From positions 1 through 27,600 of the IMG/VR virus record IMGVR_UViG_3300042465_000302: a DNA stretch of 27,600 nucleotides; one strand, 5' to 3'. Of this stretch, positions 8,323 through 16,161 are shown in pieces. The notes below the pieces were generated by a model. It saw only the letters and a program-made list of their open reading frames with translations, did no database searches and had not been told where the DNA came from. Every line of letters begins with the position of its first letter. Within the stretch, counting starts at the first letter, position 1. A program made the translations under genes and the position numbers. The DNA is from a virus.

Positions 8323-9581
8323 GCCGGCAGCAGCTTCTCAGAGCGGCTGTTAACCGCAACCTTGCCTTTGCCGACAGTTTTCTCTCGGTTCTTCTGCACG
8401 CGATCCATCATTGAATACAGCTTGCGAGCGCCAGCCTCAGTCGAGCCATTACCCAACTCAGAGACAATACGGGCAGGCACCACAAACTCACCATCAGCAA
8501 GACGCGCAGGACGCTTGTTAGCAATCGTTGCAGGGATGTCATCACTCACGCCATCACCGGGGCCGCGCAGCAGACGACCGCCATCAGAGTAGTCGCCCAG
8601 ATGCGAGAGTCCGCCACCCGCGTACATCTGCCCACCGTTAGCCATCATCATCTGCGCATCGTTGCGCTCTGACATGCGCTCGACCGGCATAGCATCCATC
8701 AGGCCACCGCCAGCAGCCATCGAGGTCGTGGGATTTAAACGGGCAAAGCTCGGGCGGAAATAGGTGTACTCACCCATGTCACCTTCGCGGGAGGGAGGAG
8801 TCTGAACGCCGGGGTCATAAGCGTAGCGATACTGCTCGGTATCGACGGGGGCCGTAGAAGTCTTAGGCTCCATCATGGAAGCCAATGCAGGGGCTGCCGC
8901 AGCACCGCCGGCTTGCATCAATCCTTTTGTGCCACCCATGTTTTGCATGAATGATTCAAAACCACCTTGAGAGCCTAAGCTCTTAACGCCTTGACCAATT
9001 GTTCCAAGACGATCTGCAAAAGATCCAGTGTTATAAGCTTGAGTCGCAGCGTTGCTTGCATTTACATACGGCTGCGTCTTGCTAAGAATATCTGTTGCAT
9101 ATTGACCCATGGCTTCTGGAGCCAACGTGGGGACGTTGTTTACAAGCGGAACAGCGTTAGTAACTTGCTGCACACCTGCTTGCGCTGTAGCCAACTCAGG
9201 AGCCAAGCCTGCTTGAATGCCGCTTTGAGCCAGACCACCAGCGAGACCTGCGCCGCCGTAAGCGCCAAGGCCAGCCATCAAACCTTTCTTGAGGCTTCCT
9301 GTTGCAACTCCAGTTACCCCGCCAGTAAGCAAACCTGCCATCAATGGCGACAAAGTGCCGCCGGAAAGAGCAGTAAGGCCGATACCTGCAACCATCGGCA
9401 GAATAGAAGACAAGAAACCAGCTTCAGGCAAGCCAGTCTGCGGGTTAATAGTGAGCGACCCGCCGTGCGCCATAGCAATAGATTGAAGGCTTTTGACCTC
9501 GCTCGGAGCCATGTGGACGAGCATTGTGTCCGGCCCTCTGCCTTGAGCAGCTAGATGGTTTGCGGCGATTTGTAGGCTCAT
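8319..9581 (-). CDS. Virion structural protein, Gly/Ala-rich with tape-measure-like C-terminal motif
   Basis: I choose ATG 9581 (420 aa) because GAGG lies five bases upstream at 9587-9590; a longer reading from TTG 9636-9638 would add 19 residues and overlap the previous gene. Residues about 52-125 form a Gly/Ala/Leu-rich hydrophobic stretch ('GFLSSILPMVAGIGLTALSG', then 'GSLKKGLMAGLGAYGGAG'), likely packed or membrane-active helices. Residues about 285-335 contain repeated glycine motifs ('MAAGGGL', 'MMANGGQMYAGGG', 'YSDGGRLL'). Next comes 'RGPGDGVSDDIPATI' and 'ARLADGEFVVPARI', a motif pair that is common near the ends of tape-measure and other phage structural proteins. A role in DNA ejection or tail-tip assembly is plausible but unproven. 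Confidence 0.78.
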   Translation of the reverse strand: MSLQIAANHLAAQGRGPDTMLVHMAPSEVKSLQSIAMAHGGSLTINPQTGLPEAGFLSSILPMVAGIGLTALSGGTLSPLMAGLLTGGVTGVATGSLKKGLMAGLGAYGGAGLAGGLAQSGIQAGLAPELATAQAGVQQVTNAVPLVNNVPTLAPEAMGQYATDILSKTQPYVNASNAATQAYNTGSFADRLGTIGQGVKSLGSQGGFESFMQNMGGTKGLMQAGGAAAAPALASMMEPKTSTAPVDTEQYRYAYDPGVQTPPSREGDMGEYTYFRPSFARLNPTTSMAAGGGLMDAMPVERMSERNDAQMMMANGGQMYAGGGLSHLGDYSDGGRLLRGPGDGVSDDIPATIANKRPARLADGEFVVPARIVSELGNGSTEAGARKLYSMMDRVQKNREKTVGKGKVAVNSRSEKLLPA

Positions 9582-9586
9582 TGGGG

Positions 9587-9590
9587 CCTC
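9587..9590 (-). promoter_or_regulatory. Ribosome binding site deciding the start at 9581
   Basis: Read on the minus strand, GAGG is followed by five bases and then ATG at 9581. The alternative upstream TTG lies inside the previous gene and has no clear Shine-Dalgarno sequence. Confidence 0.65.
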
Positions 9591-9615
9591 ACGGAATGGG
9601 GGTTGATAGATGGTA

Positions 9616-10251
9616 TCACGGGGGGAGCGCAGAGACAAATGTCATTGTCGCCACTACAGACTGCGTAGACGGCTTGGTTGGCGTTCCGGAAGCGGCAAGG
9701 TGCTGAATGGACACATCGGTGTTGGGAACAGACCAATAGATTTCGATGTACTGGCCCGCCGTCATACTTAGAAAATAATTCCAACCAATAATTGAGTGTC
9801 CGTCCGTACCTCCGTGGCTACCCGGAATAGATACAAAGCCAGTCGAACCCGGTATATTTACCCCATTTTGACGCAACCAAATGTATACATCTTGAACATT
9901 ACTATTTGCGTTTGTAAACTGCGTACTAAACTGTAAGTTGTATATGCCAGCCGTTGCCACTGTAATTTTAGAAGTTGCAATACTTACACCATTGGCAAAA
10001 TCCGTGGTGTTTAACGTCATCAAGGTGGCGGTGTTAGCGGTGGTGGTCTGATCTTGATCGCTGGAAAATGCGCCATACGGAACCGACAAAGTTCTTAACT
10101 GCCCCAGAATGTTGTCCACCTGATTGAAGTACAGGCGCAGAACGTCAGCAAACTGATCGTGGTAGCGCTTCTCGTAGTCCGTCGGAGCGGTGGGCAGGCG
10201 CGGCGCGACGACCCGGTTGAGTTCAAACTCAGATGTAACGATCTGGGTCAT
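9616..10251 (-). CDS. Small tail/virion protein with C-terminal C1q/TNF-like jelly-roll domain
   Basis: This 211-residue protein overlaps the upstream gene by one base (TGATG). Residues 1-55 are helical ('DYEKRYHDQFADVLRLYFNQ', then 'VDNILGQL') and probably anchor or trimerise. From about 65 on the sequence is beta-rich, with hallmarks of the C1q-like jelly roll: 'VATAGIYNLQFSTQF', 'VYIWLRQNGVNIPGS' and 'AGQYIEIYWSVPNTDVSI'. Jelly-roll trimers of this kind serve as receptor-binding or capsid/tail decoration proteins in phages. The product lies among core structural genes rather than in the main fibre block, so it may be a head or tail decoration protein. Confidence 0.75.
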   Translation of the reverse strand: MTQIVTSEFELNRVVAPRLPTAPTDYEKRYHDQFADVLRLYFNQVDNILGQLRTLSVPYGAFSSDQDQTTTANTATLMTLNTTDFANGVSIATSKITVATAGIYNLQFSTQFTNANSNVQDVYIWLRQNGVNIPGSTGFVSIPGSHGGTDGHSIIGWNYFLSMTAGQYIEIYWSVPNTDVSIQHLAASGTPTKPSTQSVVATMTFVSALPP

Positions 10252-12413
10252 CAGCGTCTTCCATCAGGACGGATATCAATGGCCGGCACACCCAACTGCC
10301 AGTTCACGCCCAAGCCGTCGGAGCTAACTTTGAACGCCATCTGGCGACCACGGATGCGGGTGTAAATGATCTCGGTGAACTGCTGCACCGTGTAGTTGCG
10401 CTGGGCTTGAAAGTTCTGCGTGCTGGTCACCGTCGGCGTATCCGCCGTGCCGTAGTTGGAGCCGGGGTTCTGGCGCGGGCGCAGCGTGAACGTCACCTGC
10501 GGGTTGTTGACGTAGGAGCCATCGAACGTAATGTCCGGGATCATGCGCCACGCAAATCCGTAGTTGTGCCCATCACCGATGTTGAAGTCGGCAGACTGGA
10601 TGTACGCACTGATCGGGCTAGGCGGGTTGGTGGTGCCGTCGTCTACGCCATTCTCGTGGTAGACCAACTGGTTACCGTAGGTTGTGGCCACCGGGAAGTC
10701 ACGCAGCGGCGAATCCAGCCATGCGGTACGCGACAGATTGCCGTAGGACCAGATGCGCTCAAGGTGGTTGTAAACGACGTAGCGGTCAATCACCGTAGAG
10801 TTGGCGGAACAGTAGTACCACCAGATTTCGTTGTAAGCCTCATTGGTGCCCGCAATAAACTGATACTGCTGTTGAAGGTTGATGTCGCCAAAGATGTATT
10901 GGCGCAAGGGGCAGTACAGGGTTTCCACACGACCCGAGTACATGTAGAACTTATCCAGCCCCATCCAGTACGTGATGTTGGCTGCGGTTGCAACAGCGTT
11001 GGGGCCGGCAACAGAAGTGTTGCTACCCAGAATCTGAAAGCCCCAAGTAAACGGCGGGCCAAGATACTGCATGGAATAAATCGCAGCATCCGTCCAGACC
11101 AAGATCTCCTGACGGGTTTGCTGGTGGGCAACGATGCTGGAGCCGGTGGACAGGCGATAGCTGCCGGCCTGATTGGTGGCCGACGGGGTCCAAGTGGCGT
11201 AATCTTCCTGATCCGACCAGCGGACCAGAAGAGGATCAAGCTCAGTAAGGCCGTAGTCGTTGCAACCAAACGCAATCACAAACCGCGAGGCGTCAGAGAC
11301 CAAGACGGCGTTACAGATACTGGGGCAGCCAGCATCCGTCTGGTACGCACCCGAGCTTGTGGGAGAGAGCAGCACCGCCCTGTCATAGATTGTTGGGTTG
11401 GGGTTAACCTTCCACAGGTAGAGCGCTCCCCCGCGAGGGTTGATGATCAGGTCTTGACCAAAGTTGGTCTGGCTCCACAGACGCAACTGCACGCCAACGC
11501 CCGATGTTGCCGACTCGCCCCAGCCGGTTGCGTTGCCGTATTGGTTAACAACGGTGCCGTCTGCGTGCGCCACAGCGGTACTACCCACGCCTCGGGTGCA
11601 ACCAGTGAAAGTTGTGCCGGTTTTGCCGGAGTACGTGATGTACTCACCCTCGATGCCGATGACGCCAGACGCTGCAAACCCAGTGGTGGAAACAACCGTG
11701 ATGGTCGTGGCGCTGTCGTTGAGTGCGCCGTTTAGCGTCGTCGTCGCAGCAATCGTAACTGTACCGCCGTATCCACCAGCACCCCAACCAGTGAGTGACG
11801 CATAAATTTCTTGGCCGATGTCGATTTGATAGCTGAACGTCGCAGCGCCAGTGGTTCCAGAGGACGTGGCAGGAGAGCTAACCGTGATGCTGTAGGTGGA
11901 CGAATCAATATAGGTGATGCGGAACTCTTTGTTTAGCGCAGAGGCAGGGATGCCGTTGACTGCACCACCCACACCAGAGATTGTGACAAAGTCACCATTA
12001 CCAGCGCCATAGCCCGGATCGTTGACAATAACAGTGGTAGAGCCGTTGACGGTCGTGAAGGCGTTAGCCGCAATCACGTTTACATCACGCAGTGGCGTGA
12101 CATCGTAGAAGTTACCGCCGTTGGACTGCTGGATGTAATATTTCAGGTTCGTACCCAAACCCATCAGGTTGTAGCCTGCAAGATTCACCCAGTTCCACAA
12201 AGAACGGCAAATGCCCCAGAATGATCCAGTCGGCGGGGGCAAAGACGTACCGTTGTTGTAATAGCCGCCGGTATCCCGCACCCAGCCGCCGAGCTTCTCC
12301 GGGTAGCCCGAGCGAAAACGCACCTTGTCCATCTCGAACCAAGTGCCTTCGTTAGCCAGCGTTGTGGATTCTCTGTTTACACCGGGCTTGAGCTGGAGTT
12401 TTTGCAGCGGCAT
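10251..12413 (-). CDS. Large beta-rich virion structural protein (possible tail/stabilisation protein)
   Basis: The 720-residue protein starts at ATG 12413 with AAAGGGG five bases upstream. The N-terminus 'LQLKPGVNRESTTLANEG', followed by 'FEMDKVRFRSGYPEKLGGW', is a signature I associate with a conserved structural protein of podovirus-like aquatic phages. Residues about 117-195 and 217-295 look like two small beta insertions; the second has 'TTLNGALNDSATTITV', 'GEYITYSGKTGTTFTGCTRG' and 'AHADGTVV', a motif recurring in phage virion proteins. The rest is Trp/Tyr-rich and could form a beta propeller ('WSDQEDYATWTP', 'LVWTDAAIYSMQYLGPPFTW'). It could be the functional equivalent of the P22 gp10 packaged-DNA stabilisation protein. 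That is a guess from composition and position, not from aligned residues. Confidence 0.72.
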   Translation of the reverse strand: MPLQKLQLKPGVNRESTTLANEGTWFEMDKVRFRSGYPEKLGGWVRDTGGYYNNGTSLPPPTGSFWGICRSLWNWVNLAGYNLMGLGTNLKYYIQQSNGGNFYDVTPLRDVNVIAANAFTTVNGSTTVIVNDPGYGAGNGDFVTISGVGGAVNGIPASALNKEFRITYIDSSTYSITVSSPATSSGTTGAATFSYQIDIGQEIYASLTGWGAGGYGGTVTIAATTTLNGALNDSATTITVVSTTGFAASGVIGIEGEYITYSGKTGTTFTGCTRGVGSTAVAHADGTVVNQYGNATGWGESATSGVGVQLRLWSQTNFGQDLIINPRGGALYLWKVNPNPTIYDRAVLLSPTSSGAYQTDAGCPSICNAVLVSDASRFVIAFGCNDYGLTELDPLLVRWSDQEDYATWTPSATNQAGSYRLSTGSSIVAHQQTRQEILVWTDAAIYSMQYLGPPFTWGFQILGSNTSVAGPNAVATAANITYWMGLDKFYMYSGRVETLYCPLRQYIFGDINLQQQYQFIAGTNEAYNEIWWYYCSANSTVIDRYVVYNHLERIWSYGNLSRTAWLDSPLRDFPVATTYGNQLVYHENGVDDGTTNPPSPISAYIQSADFNIGDGHNYGFAWRMIPDITFDGSYVNNPQVTFTLRPRQNPGSNYGTADTPTVTSTQNFQAQRNYTVQQFTEIIYTRIRGRQMAFKVSSDGLGVNWQLGVPAIDIRPDGRR

Positions 12414-12423
12414 GAGCGCCCCT

Positions 12424-13023
12424 TTATGCGGTCAAAACCTCTTGCGCGTGTTTAATATGCGCAATCCGGTCGTCTAGCCCAATGGTACCGCCGTTGATCT
12501 TCTTTGTCATCCCGGTGAAGTCTTTAGCATCAGCCTCTTTGTTGAGGTTGCGCTTGTTCCAAAACCACCCGGCGGTGAGCGCTGCGTACTTGGGAACCAG
12601 CACATAGTCCGGGCTGTGGATGAAGTCCATGTTTAAAGCATCGCCGGCCAACGTGTAGTTATCCTTGCCGGTGAGCTGGATCAGCCCGCGCCCGTGGTAC
12701 AGCCAGCCCTCACCAGTCTCCTCCGGCCCGTTGCCCATACGCCCTGCGTATACTTTATTAGCAATTTTCTCGGGGTTGCGGTGGTAGGGCTTTGCAGCCT
12801 CCAGCGTCGGAAAGCGGCTCGGCCAAGTCTTCATCAGGCCCTCTGCGCTGTAGTTCATGTTCTCCTCCAGCCGGGTGAAGTTCATGGACTCATGGGCGCA
12901 CTGCCCGATAAACGCAGCTTGGCGCTCAGGGGTGTTGATCTCGTAGCGGTGGAACACCTCTTCCAGAGGTTCGACCCAGTCAACGCTGATCTTGAGTTTG
13001 GCGAGGGCATTGGCGAGGCTCAT
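12424..13023 (-). CDS. Endolysin, glycoside hydrolase family 19 (chitinase-like) muramidase
   Basis: The 199-residue protein is a full-length single-domain GH19 lysin. 'IGQCAHESMNFTRLEENMNY' (39-58) holds the family's catalytic glutamate region (H44-E45, with E53/E54 the likely second acid), and 'YHGRGLIQLTG' (109-119) is the conserved substrate-cleft motif. 'AALTAGWFWNKRNLNKEAD' (147-165) and 'KKINGGTIGLDDR' (174-186) are also typical. It cuts the glycan backbone of peptidoglycan at the end of infection. No signal peptide or signal-anchor is visible, so release should depend on the holin-like protein encoded just upstream, with which it overlaps by ATGA at 13020-13023. Confidence 0.93.
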   Translation of the reverse strand: MSLANALAKLKISVDWVEPLEEVFHRYEINTPERQAAFIGQCAHESMNFTRLEENMNYSAEGLMKTWPSRFPTLEAAKPYHRNPEKIANKVYAGRMGNGPEETGEGWLYHGRGLIQLTGKDNYTLAGDALNMDFIHSPDYVLVPKYAALTAGWFWNKRNLNKEADAKDFTGMTKKINGGTIGLDDRIAHIKHAQEVLTA

Positions 13024-13520
13024 GATTTGATTGCCGGTACTTTAGAAAGAAGATCGGTCTTGGCCTGAGAACCGGCCGACGAGCCGAAGTAATAGGCAAT
13101 GATGCCAGTCCAAGCGGTGCCAAGGGAACCCAGCATCATTAGGATGGCCGGGTTGTTGGAGTCCACCTTGCCCAGCAGCATCATCACCATGATGCCGAAG
13201 AAACCGACGGTGACAATCGCAGCCAGCGCCGGAGGGACGATGGAGCGGGTAGTGGCCTGCATCTCACGGGCAGACTTGCGGTCATCTACGGCCAGCGACT
13301 CAAAGTTCAGGCCCAGTTCATTCTCTTGACGCTTTAACTCGATCTCAGCGATCTTGATCTGCGCGATCTGCTCGGAAGTCAGCTTGCCGCTGGAGATGAT
13401 GTCCTGAACCTTGTCAGGCTCCACTCCAATTGCTTTGGATACTGCGGAGACAGCCATACCCATCAAGGGTCCGCCCATCGCCGTAGCAATAGTGGGGGCG
13501 ATTTGTTTGAGCCATTCCAT
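13020..13520 (-). CDS. Holin-like membrane protein (GTA-type 3TM holin-like)
   Basis: The 166-residue protein has a hydrophobic or amphipathic N-terminal segment (5-32), a charged helical middle with 'DDRKSAREMQ' (79-88), and two clear membrane spans at about 95-117 and 125-146, ending in a polar tail. This layout, and position immediately before the endolysin, match holin-like proteins of the 'holin of 3 TMs, gene-transfer release' type. It would permeabilise the inner membrane so that the endolysin reaches the wall. AAGGAG lies nine bases before ATG 13520, the strongest ribosome site of this cassette. The name is inferred from topology and synteny. Confidence 0.75.
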   Translation of the reverse strand: MEWLKQIAPTIATAMGGPLMGMAVSAVSKAIGVEPDKVQDIISSGKLTSEQIAQIKIAEIELKRQENELGLNFESLAVDDRKSAREMQATTRSIVPPALAAIVTVGFFGIMVMMLLGKVDSNNPAILMMLGSLGTAWTGIIAYYFGSSAGSQAKTDLLSKVPAIKS

Positions 13521-14137
13521 TACTGTTTACTCCTTGAAAGCATGGTTGCTGCAATCTGCAAGAGGACGCGGTACTGGTCCACATCCGGCGGTTCTTCTCT
13601 CCACCCTACGGTGATCTGCCCGACCAGCTTGCCCGGCTCTGGAGGAACCCCCACCCGGCAGCCGTAGGTCATACCCTTTTCCATGTACCACAAGCCGATC
13701 TCAGACTGCGCGGTCTTGTAATGACCGCATGGAATCTCACCGGCCATCAGCGCCACAACGTCCCTATTGTTGGCGACGTTGGAGGTGAAGAGACCCACAT
13801 CCAGCCCGTCGTGTTCCTTCTCCCTGCCCTGCTTGGTGTACGCCCGATGCAAGACGCGGGTGCCAAACATAGGGTTTACCTTGAATATAGCTACGACTGT
13901 AGCGTCGGTATTTCGGAACAAGTGCGCTGCTGCATCCTCTACTCTGTCCTCGGCAATGGCGGGAAGCTTTTGCTGCTCCTTGTAGGCCCCGATCAGGAAG
14001 GCTTGGTTCTGCCAGATAAAGTAGCCGACGAACGCGAAGATCGCCATCAGGAGGATGGCAAACAGTTTGAAGGGTGAGTCCACATAACTGAGGACTTTGT
14101 CGATCAAGCTGTTGTGGTTGATCTTCTCTTCACTCAC
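13520..14137 (-). CDS. Single-span membrane protein of the lysis region, unknown
   Basis: Translation begins at GTG 14137, overlapping the previous stop as GTGA; the end overlaps the holin ATG as TAATG. The 205-residue protein has a polar N-terminus, one membrane span at about 24-42 ('LFAILLMAIFAFVGYFIW') and a soluble domain at about 60-205, probably outside the cytoplasm. That domain has Cys in 'EIPCGH' and 'MTYGCRVGVPPEPG' and ends with beta strands 'VGQITVGW'. The pattern faintly recalls a GAF-like sensor fold, but I would not assign it. Being sandwiched in the lysis cassette, it could be a holin regulator (antiholin), a spanin-like factor or a superinfection-exclusion protein. Confidence 0.7.
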   Translation of the reverse strand: MSEEKINHNSLIDKVLSYVDSPFKLFAILLMAIFAFVGYFIWQNQAFLIGAYKEQQKLPAIAEDRVEDAAAHLFRNTDATVVAIFKVNPMFGTRVLHRAYTKQGREKEHDGLDVGLFTSNVANNRDVVALMAGEIPCGHYKTAQSEIGLWYMEKGMTYGCRVGVPPEPGKLVGQITVGWREEPPDVDQYRVLLQIAATMLSRSKQ

Positions 14138-14598
14138 GACATGGCCTGTTTAACGATGAAGATGATGATGACACCAATGATGACGACGCAAATTGCACCA
14201 CCAACGATTTGCGCCATGAGTAGCCGCTGGGCAACAACACGCTTGCGCTCAGCCGCAGCGATACGTTCGGCCTTTTCCCGGGCCTGTTTGATCTTCATCC
14301 GCTCTTTGAGCATCATCTCCCAGAGTTCTGGGTAGCCGCCGTAGACCAGCATGTGTTTGAGTTGCTCCTCAGATTCACGCAATTGGTTGGCCTGCATGAC
14401 GATCTCCATCGCCCTGCCGGTATCTGATTTGCCGGACTTGCCTGCGTCGTTGGCGGCCTTTTGAACGGCATCTCGGGCGTCAAAGAAACGGCTGAACTCC
14501 CCGACAAGGCCGTTAACGTCCTTGCCTAATTTAATGGCCTTTTGTATGCCAGCCACCGCAGCTTGCGCGGCAGCAAATGCGGTGAACGGATCGATCAT
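14134..14598 (-). CDS. Small coiled-coil protein with C-terminal membrane anchor, unknown
   Basis: The 154-residue protein opens with an Ala-rich amphipathic helix (1-25), has a basic coiled-coil-like helix at about 95-125 ('MMLKERMKIKQAREKAERI', then 'AAAERKR') and ends in a hydrophobic span at about 129-149 followed by only a few residues. This is a tail-anchored topology, with the bulk probably in the cytoplasm. It sits two bases after the oxygenase gene and overlaps the next membrane protein by GTGA. It belongs by position to the lysis/membrane cassette. No enzyme or spanin lipobox motif is visible, so no function is proposed. Confidence 0.7.
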   Translation of the reverse strand: MIDPFTAFAAAQAAVAGIQKAIKLGKDVNGLVGEFSRFFDARDAVQKAANDAGKSGKSDTGRAMEIVMQANQLRESEEQLKHMLVYGGYPELWEMMLKERMKIKQAREKAERIAAAERKRVVAQRLLMAQIVGGAICVVIIGVIIIFIVKQAMS

Positions 14599-14600
14599 AG

Positions 14601-15095
14601 TTAGCCAAACTCAGGGTACCCCACAGGCTTTTTGGCCCAAGGATTAACTGCAACTGACATACGGGTTCCCGTATATTCCTCTACCCCATGCAAGATGCCG
14701 GGGGAAAAAACAACCATTCTGTTGGTGATCGGCTTGACGGTAATAGATTCCGTCATGAATGCGCCGCCAGTCACATTTACATCAGCGTAGTACACGATGC
14801 TGCAAAGCGGATGAGCCACCTCACCGGTGGTGTTTTGCAGGGCCTCGTCTTTATCAATATGCCAGTCCGGGCGAGTGCCGTAGTGCGCCCAGTACTCACA
14901 CCCAACCATGGAGGTTAGGTCAAAGAACTTGGAGGCCGCCTTTACCAGCAGCGCCATGGGCGATTGATCATCCTGAATCCCGGCTAGGGTGCCGGGCTGC
15001 CATTTCATGGCTCGGGCCTGATCGCTGGACGAAAAGAATCCCACCACCGCAGAGCGGTGAGCGTCGTCAAGCACATTATCAAGCACGATCAGCAT
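14601..15095 (-). CDS. 2-oxoglutarate/Fe(II)-dependent oxygenase (prolyl-4-hydroxylase-like)
   Basis: The 164-residue protein has a complete predicted metal triad and cosubstrate residue: H79-x-D81 in 'PDWHIDKDE', H136 in 'PGILHGVEEYTG' and R145 in 'TRMSVAVNPW'. It fits the double-stranded beta-helix core 'CSIVYYADVNVTGGAF' and 'NRMVVFSPGILHG' of the P4H/PiuC-like class. Length is that of a minimal catalytic domain. It would use O2 and 2-oxoglutarate to hydroxylate an unknown substrate in the cytoplasm. The start overlaps the preceding oxygenase gene by seven bases. It is the last of three related genes. Confidence 0.85.
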   Translation of the reverse strand: MLIVLDNVLDDAHRSAVVGFFSSSDQARAMKWQPGTLAGIQDDQSPMALLVKAASKFFDLTSMVGCEYWAHYGTRPDWHIDKDEALQNTTGEVAHPLCSIVYYADVNVTGGAFMTESITVKPITNRMVVFSPGILHGVEEYTGTRMSVAVNPWAKKPVGYPEFG

Positions 15096-15649
15096 TTGTT
15101 GTAAATCAACGCTAGGGTTAAACGATAGAACGGCGCGATATGCGACTGCGGACGGATGGTGTGCGGGATCTTGGCGTCAAACGCAATCAAGCGGTTTGGC
15201 GTGTAGGAGCTGGCGAACACTACCTCTTTGATTGGCTCGTCATAGAACAGCGTCTCTCCGTGCCAGCCGTCGCGCCACTCCAGATTGACGTAGTACAGCA
15301 GCACCTTGTCTTCTGGGTGGGCGTGGACGAAGTTGGCGTCCGACGGGGTGGACAGATTCATGACGCACTTGGTCAGGGTAAACCCCTCCATCTCTTGGCC
15401 GACAGGCGTTGCCTTGAGCTTGGGGACTAACTGGATGCGCTCAATGTCTTCCGGGGAGTACAGGGCGTGTAAGAACTGGTGCTTGCTGTTCTCCACGATA
15501 TTGCCGTCGGCCCAGCCGATCCGGTACATGGACTTCTGTGCAAAGGCGTACAGGTTGCTCCTGTATTCCAAATCAAACACGTTGTCGTAGACCCGCAGCT
15601 TGCGCCCGTTGTCTACCGTCACCTCGCGGATCACGCTGTTTGAAAGCAC
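15089..15649 (-). CDS. 2OG-Fe(II) oxygenase-like protein with altered first metal motif
   Basis: I use GTG 15649 (186 aa) because GAGG sits seven bases upstream; a GTG at 15634 would give GTGA coupling but lacks such a site. The core 'VLLYYVNLEWRDGWHGETLF' (116-135), 'PNRLIAFDAKIPHTIRPQS' (151-169, H163) and 'FYRLTLALIY' (R176) is typical of phage 2OG oxygenases that carry GETLF. The first metal pair is not a plain HxD: the site reads 'VHAHPED' with H109, H111 and E113, so HxE or HxH may bind iron. Substrate unknown. It overlaps both neighbouring oxygenase genes. Confidence 0.8.
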   Translation of the reverse strand: MLSNSVIREVTVDNGRKLRVYDNVFDLEYRSNLYAFAQKSMYRIGWADGNIVENSKHQFLHALYSPEDIERIQLVPKLKATPVGQEMEGFTLTKCVMNLSTPSDANFVHAHPEDKVLLYYVNLEWRDGWHGETLFYDEPIKEVVFASSYTPNRLIAFDAKIPHTIRPQSHIAPFYRLTLALIYNKC

Positions 15650-16161
15650 TCAAGCACCTCGCTGTATTTGGTCTTCGTGAAAGAGAACGTGAGCATACGA
15701 CGAGATTTACCGGGAACCAAGTCCACCGAATGGGGTACAGAGGTATCCATCAGCCACACATCGTTTGTTGCAGCGCAAAACTCTTCCACGTACTCTGAGG
15801 TGCGGCTTTCCTTGTCCCAGTGATAGAACTTGGTCACCTCGCCGTGGGTGTCGAGGTAGACGTTGATGCCGCAGGTCTTGTTTAAATCCACATGCGCAGG
15901 AAGCACGGGGTCAACTGCGTCTATGGCCGGCAGCTCAAGTAAAAATACTTGTGGTCTTTCCAGCTCCAGTAGCGCCGCAGGAAGCTGCGACACAAATTCT
16001 TCCGCGTTTAAAACGCTCAATGTCTCGGTATAAGGGATGGAAGTCCCGTCGAGATTGCGTGCGTACTTTTGCACGCGGTAGTACTTTTGATGCGGCGCAA
16101 GCAGCTCTTCCCGAAACTGGGACAGATCAATGTTGATCGGCAGCGCCGTGGCGTAATTCAT
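15631..16161 (-). CDS. 2OG-Fe(II) oxygenase/aspartyl-hydroxylase-like protein
   Basis: The 176-residue protein has H90-x-D92 in 'PAHVDLNKTCGINVYL', followed by 'KFYHWD' and then 'NDVWLMDTSVPHSV' (H144) and 'SRRMLTFSF' (R154/R155), the order expected for a double-stranded beta-helix iron enzyme with an Asp/Asn-hydroxylase flavour. It differs strongly from the two oxygenases downstream, so this is not a recent tandem duplication. Coupling to the cupin-like gene is by ATGA at 16158-16161. Substrate and partner are unknown. Confidence 0.72.
   Translation of the reverse strand: MNYATALPINIDLSQFREELLAPHQKYYRVQKYARNLDGTSIPYTETLSVLNAEEFVSQLPAALLELERPQVFLLELPAIDAVDPVLPAHVDLNKTCGINVYLDTHGEVTKFYHWDKESRTSEYVEEFCAATNDVWLMDTSVPHSVDLVPGKSRRMLTFSFTKTKYSEVLECFQTA

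Noticed and set aside
9582-9638. TTG-initiated extension of the 420-aa virion protein
   Set aside because: It would overlap the upstream gene, has no clear ribosome site, and the ATG at 9581 has GAGG at proper distance.
10407-11735. 442-codon open frame on the plus strand
   Set aside because: It lies fully antisense to the well-supported 720-aa structural gene; its product is Arg/Val-rich and low in any recognisable motif, as expected for an antisense shadow in GC-rich coding DNA.
15881-16014. In-frame T TTA AAC heptamers that look like -1 frameshift sites
   Set aside because: Several genes contain them, but no overlapping -1 frame of useful length or clear downstream stem follows, and the genes end normally at coupled stops. 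Treated as a word bias instead.
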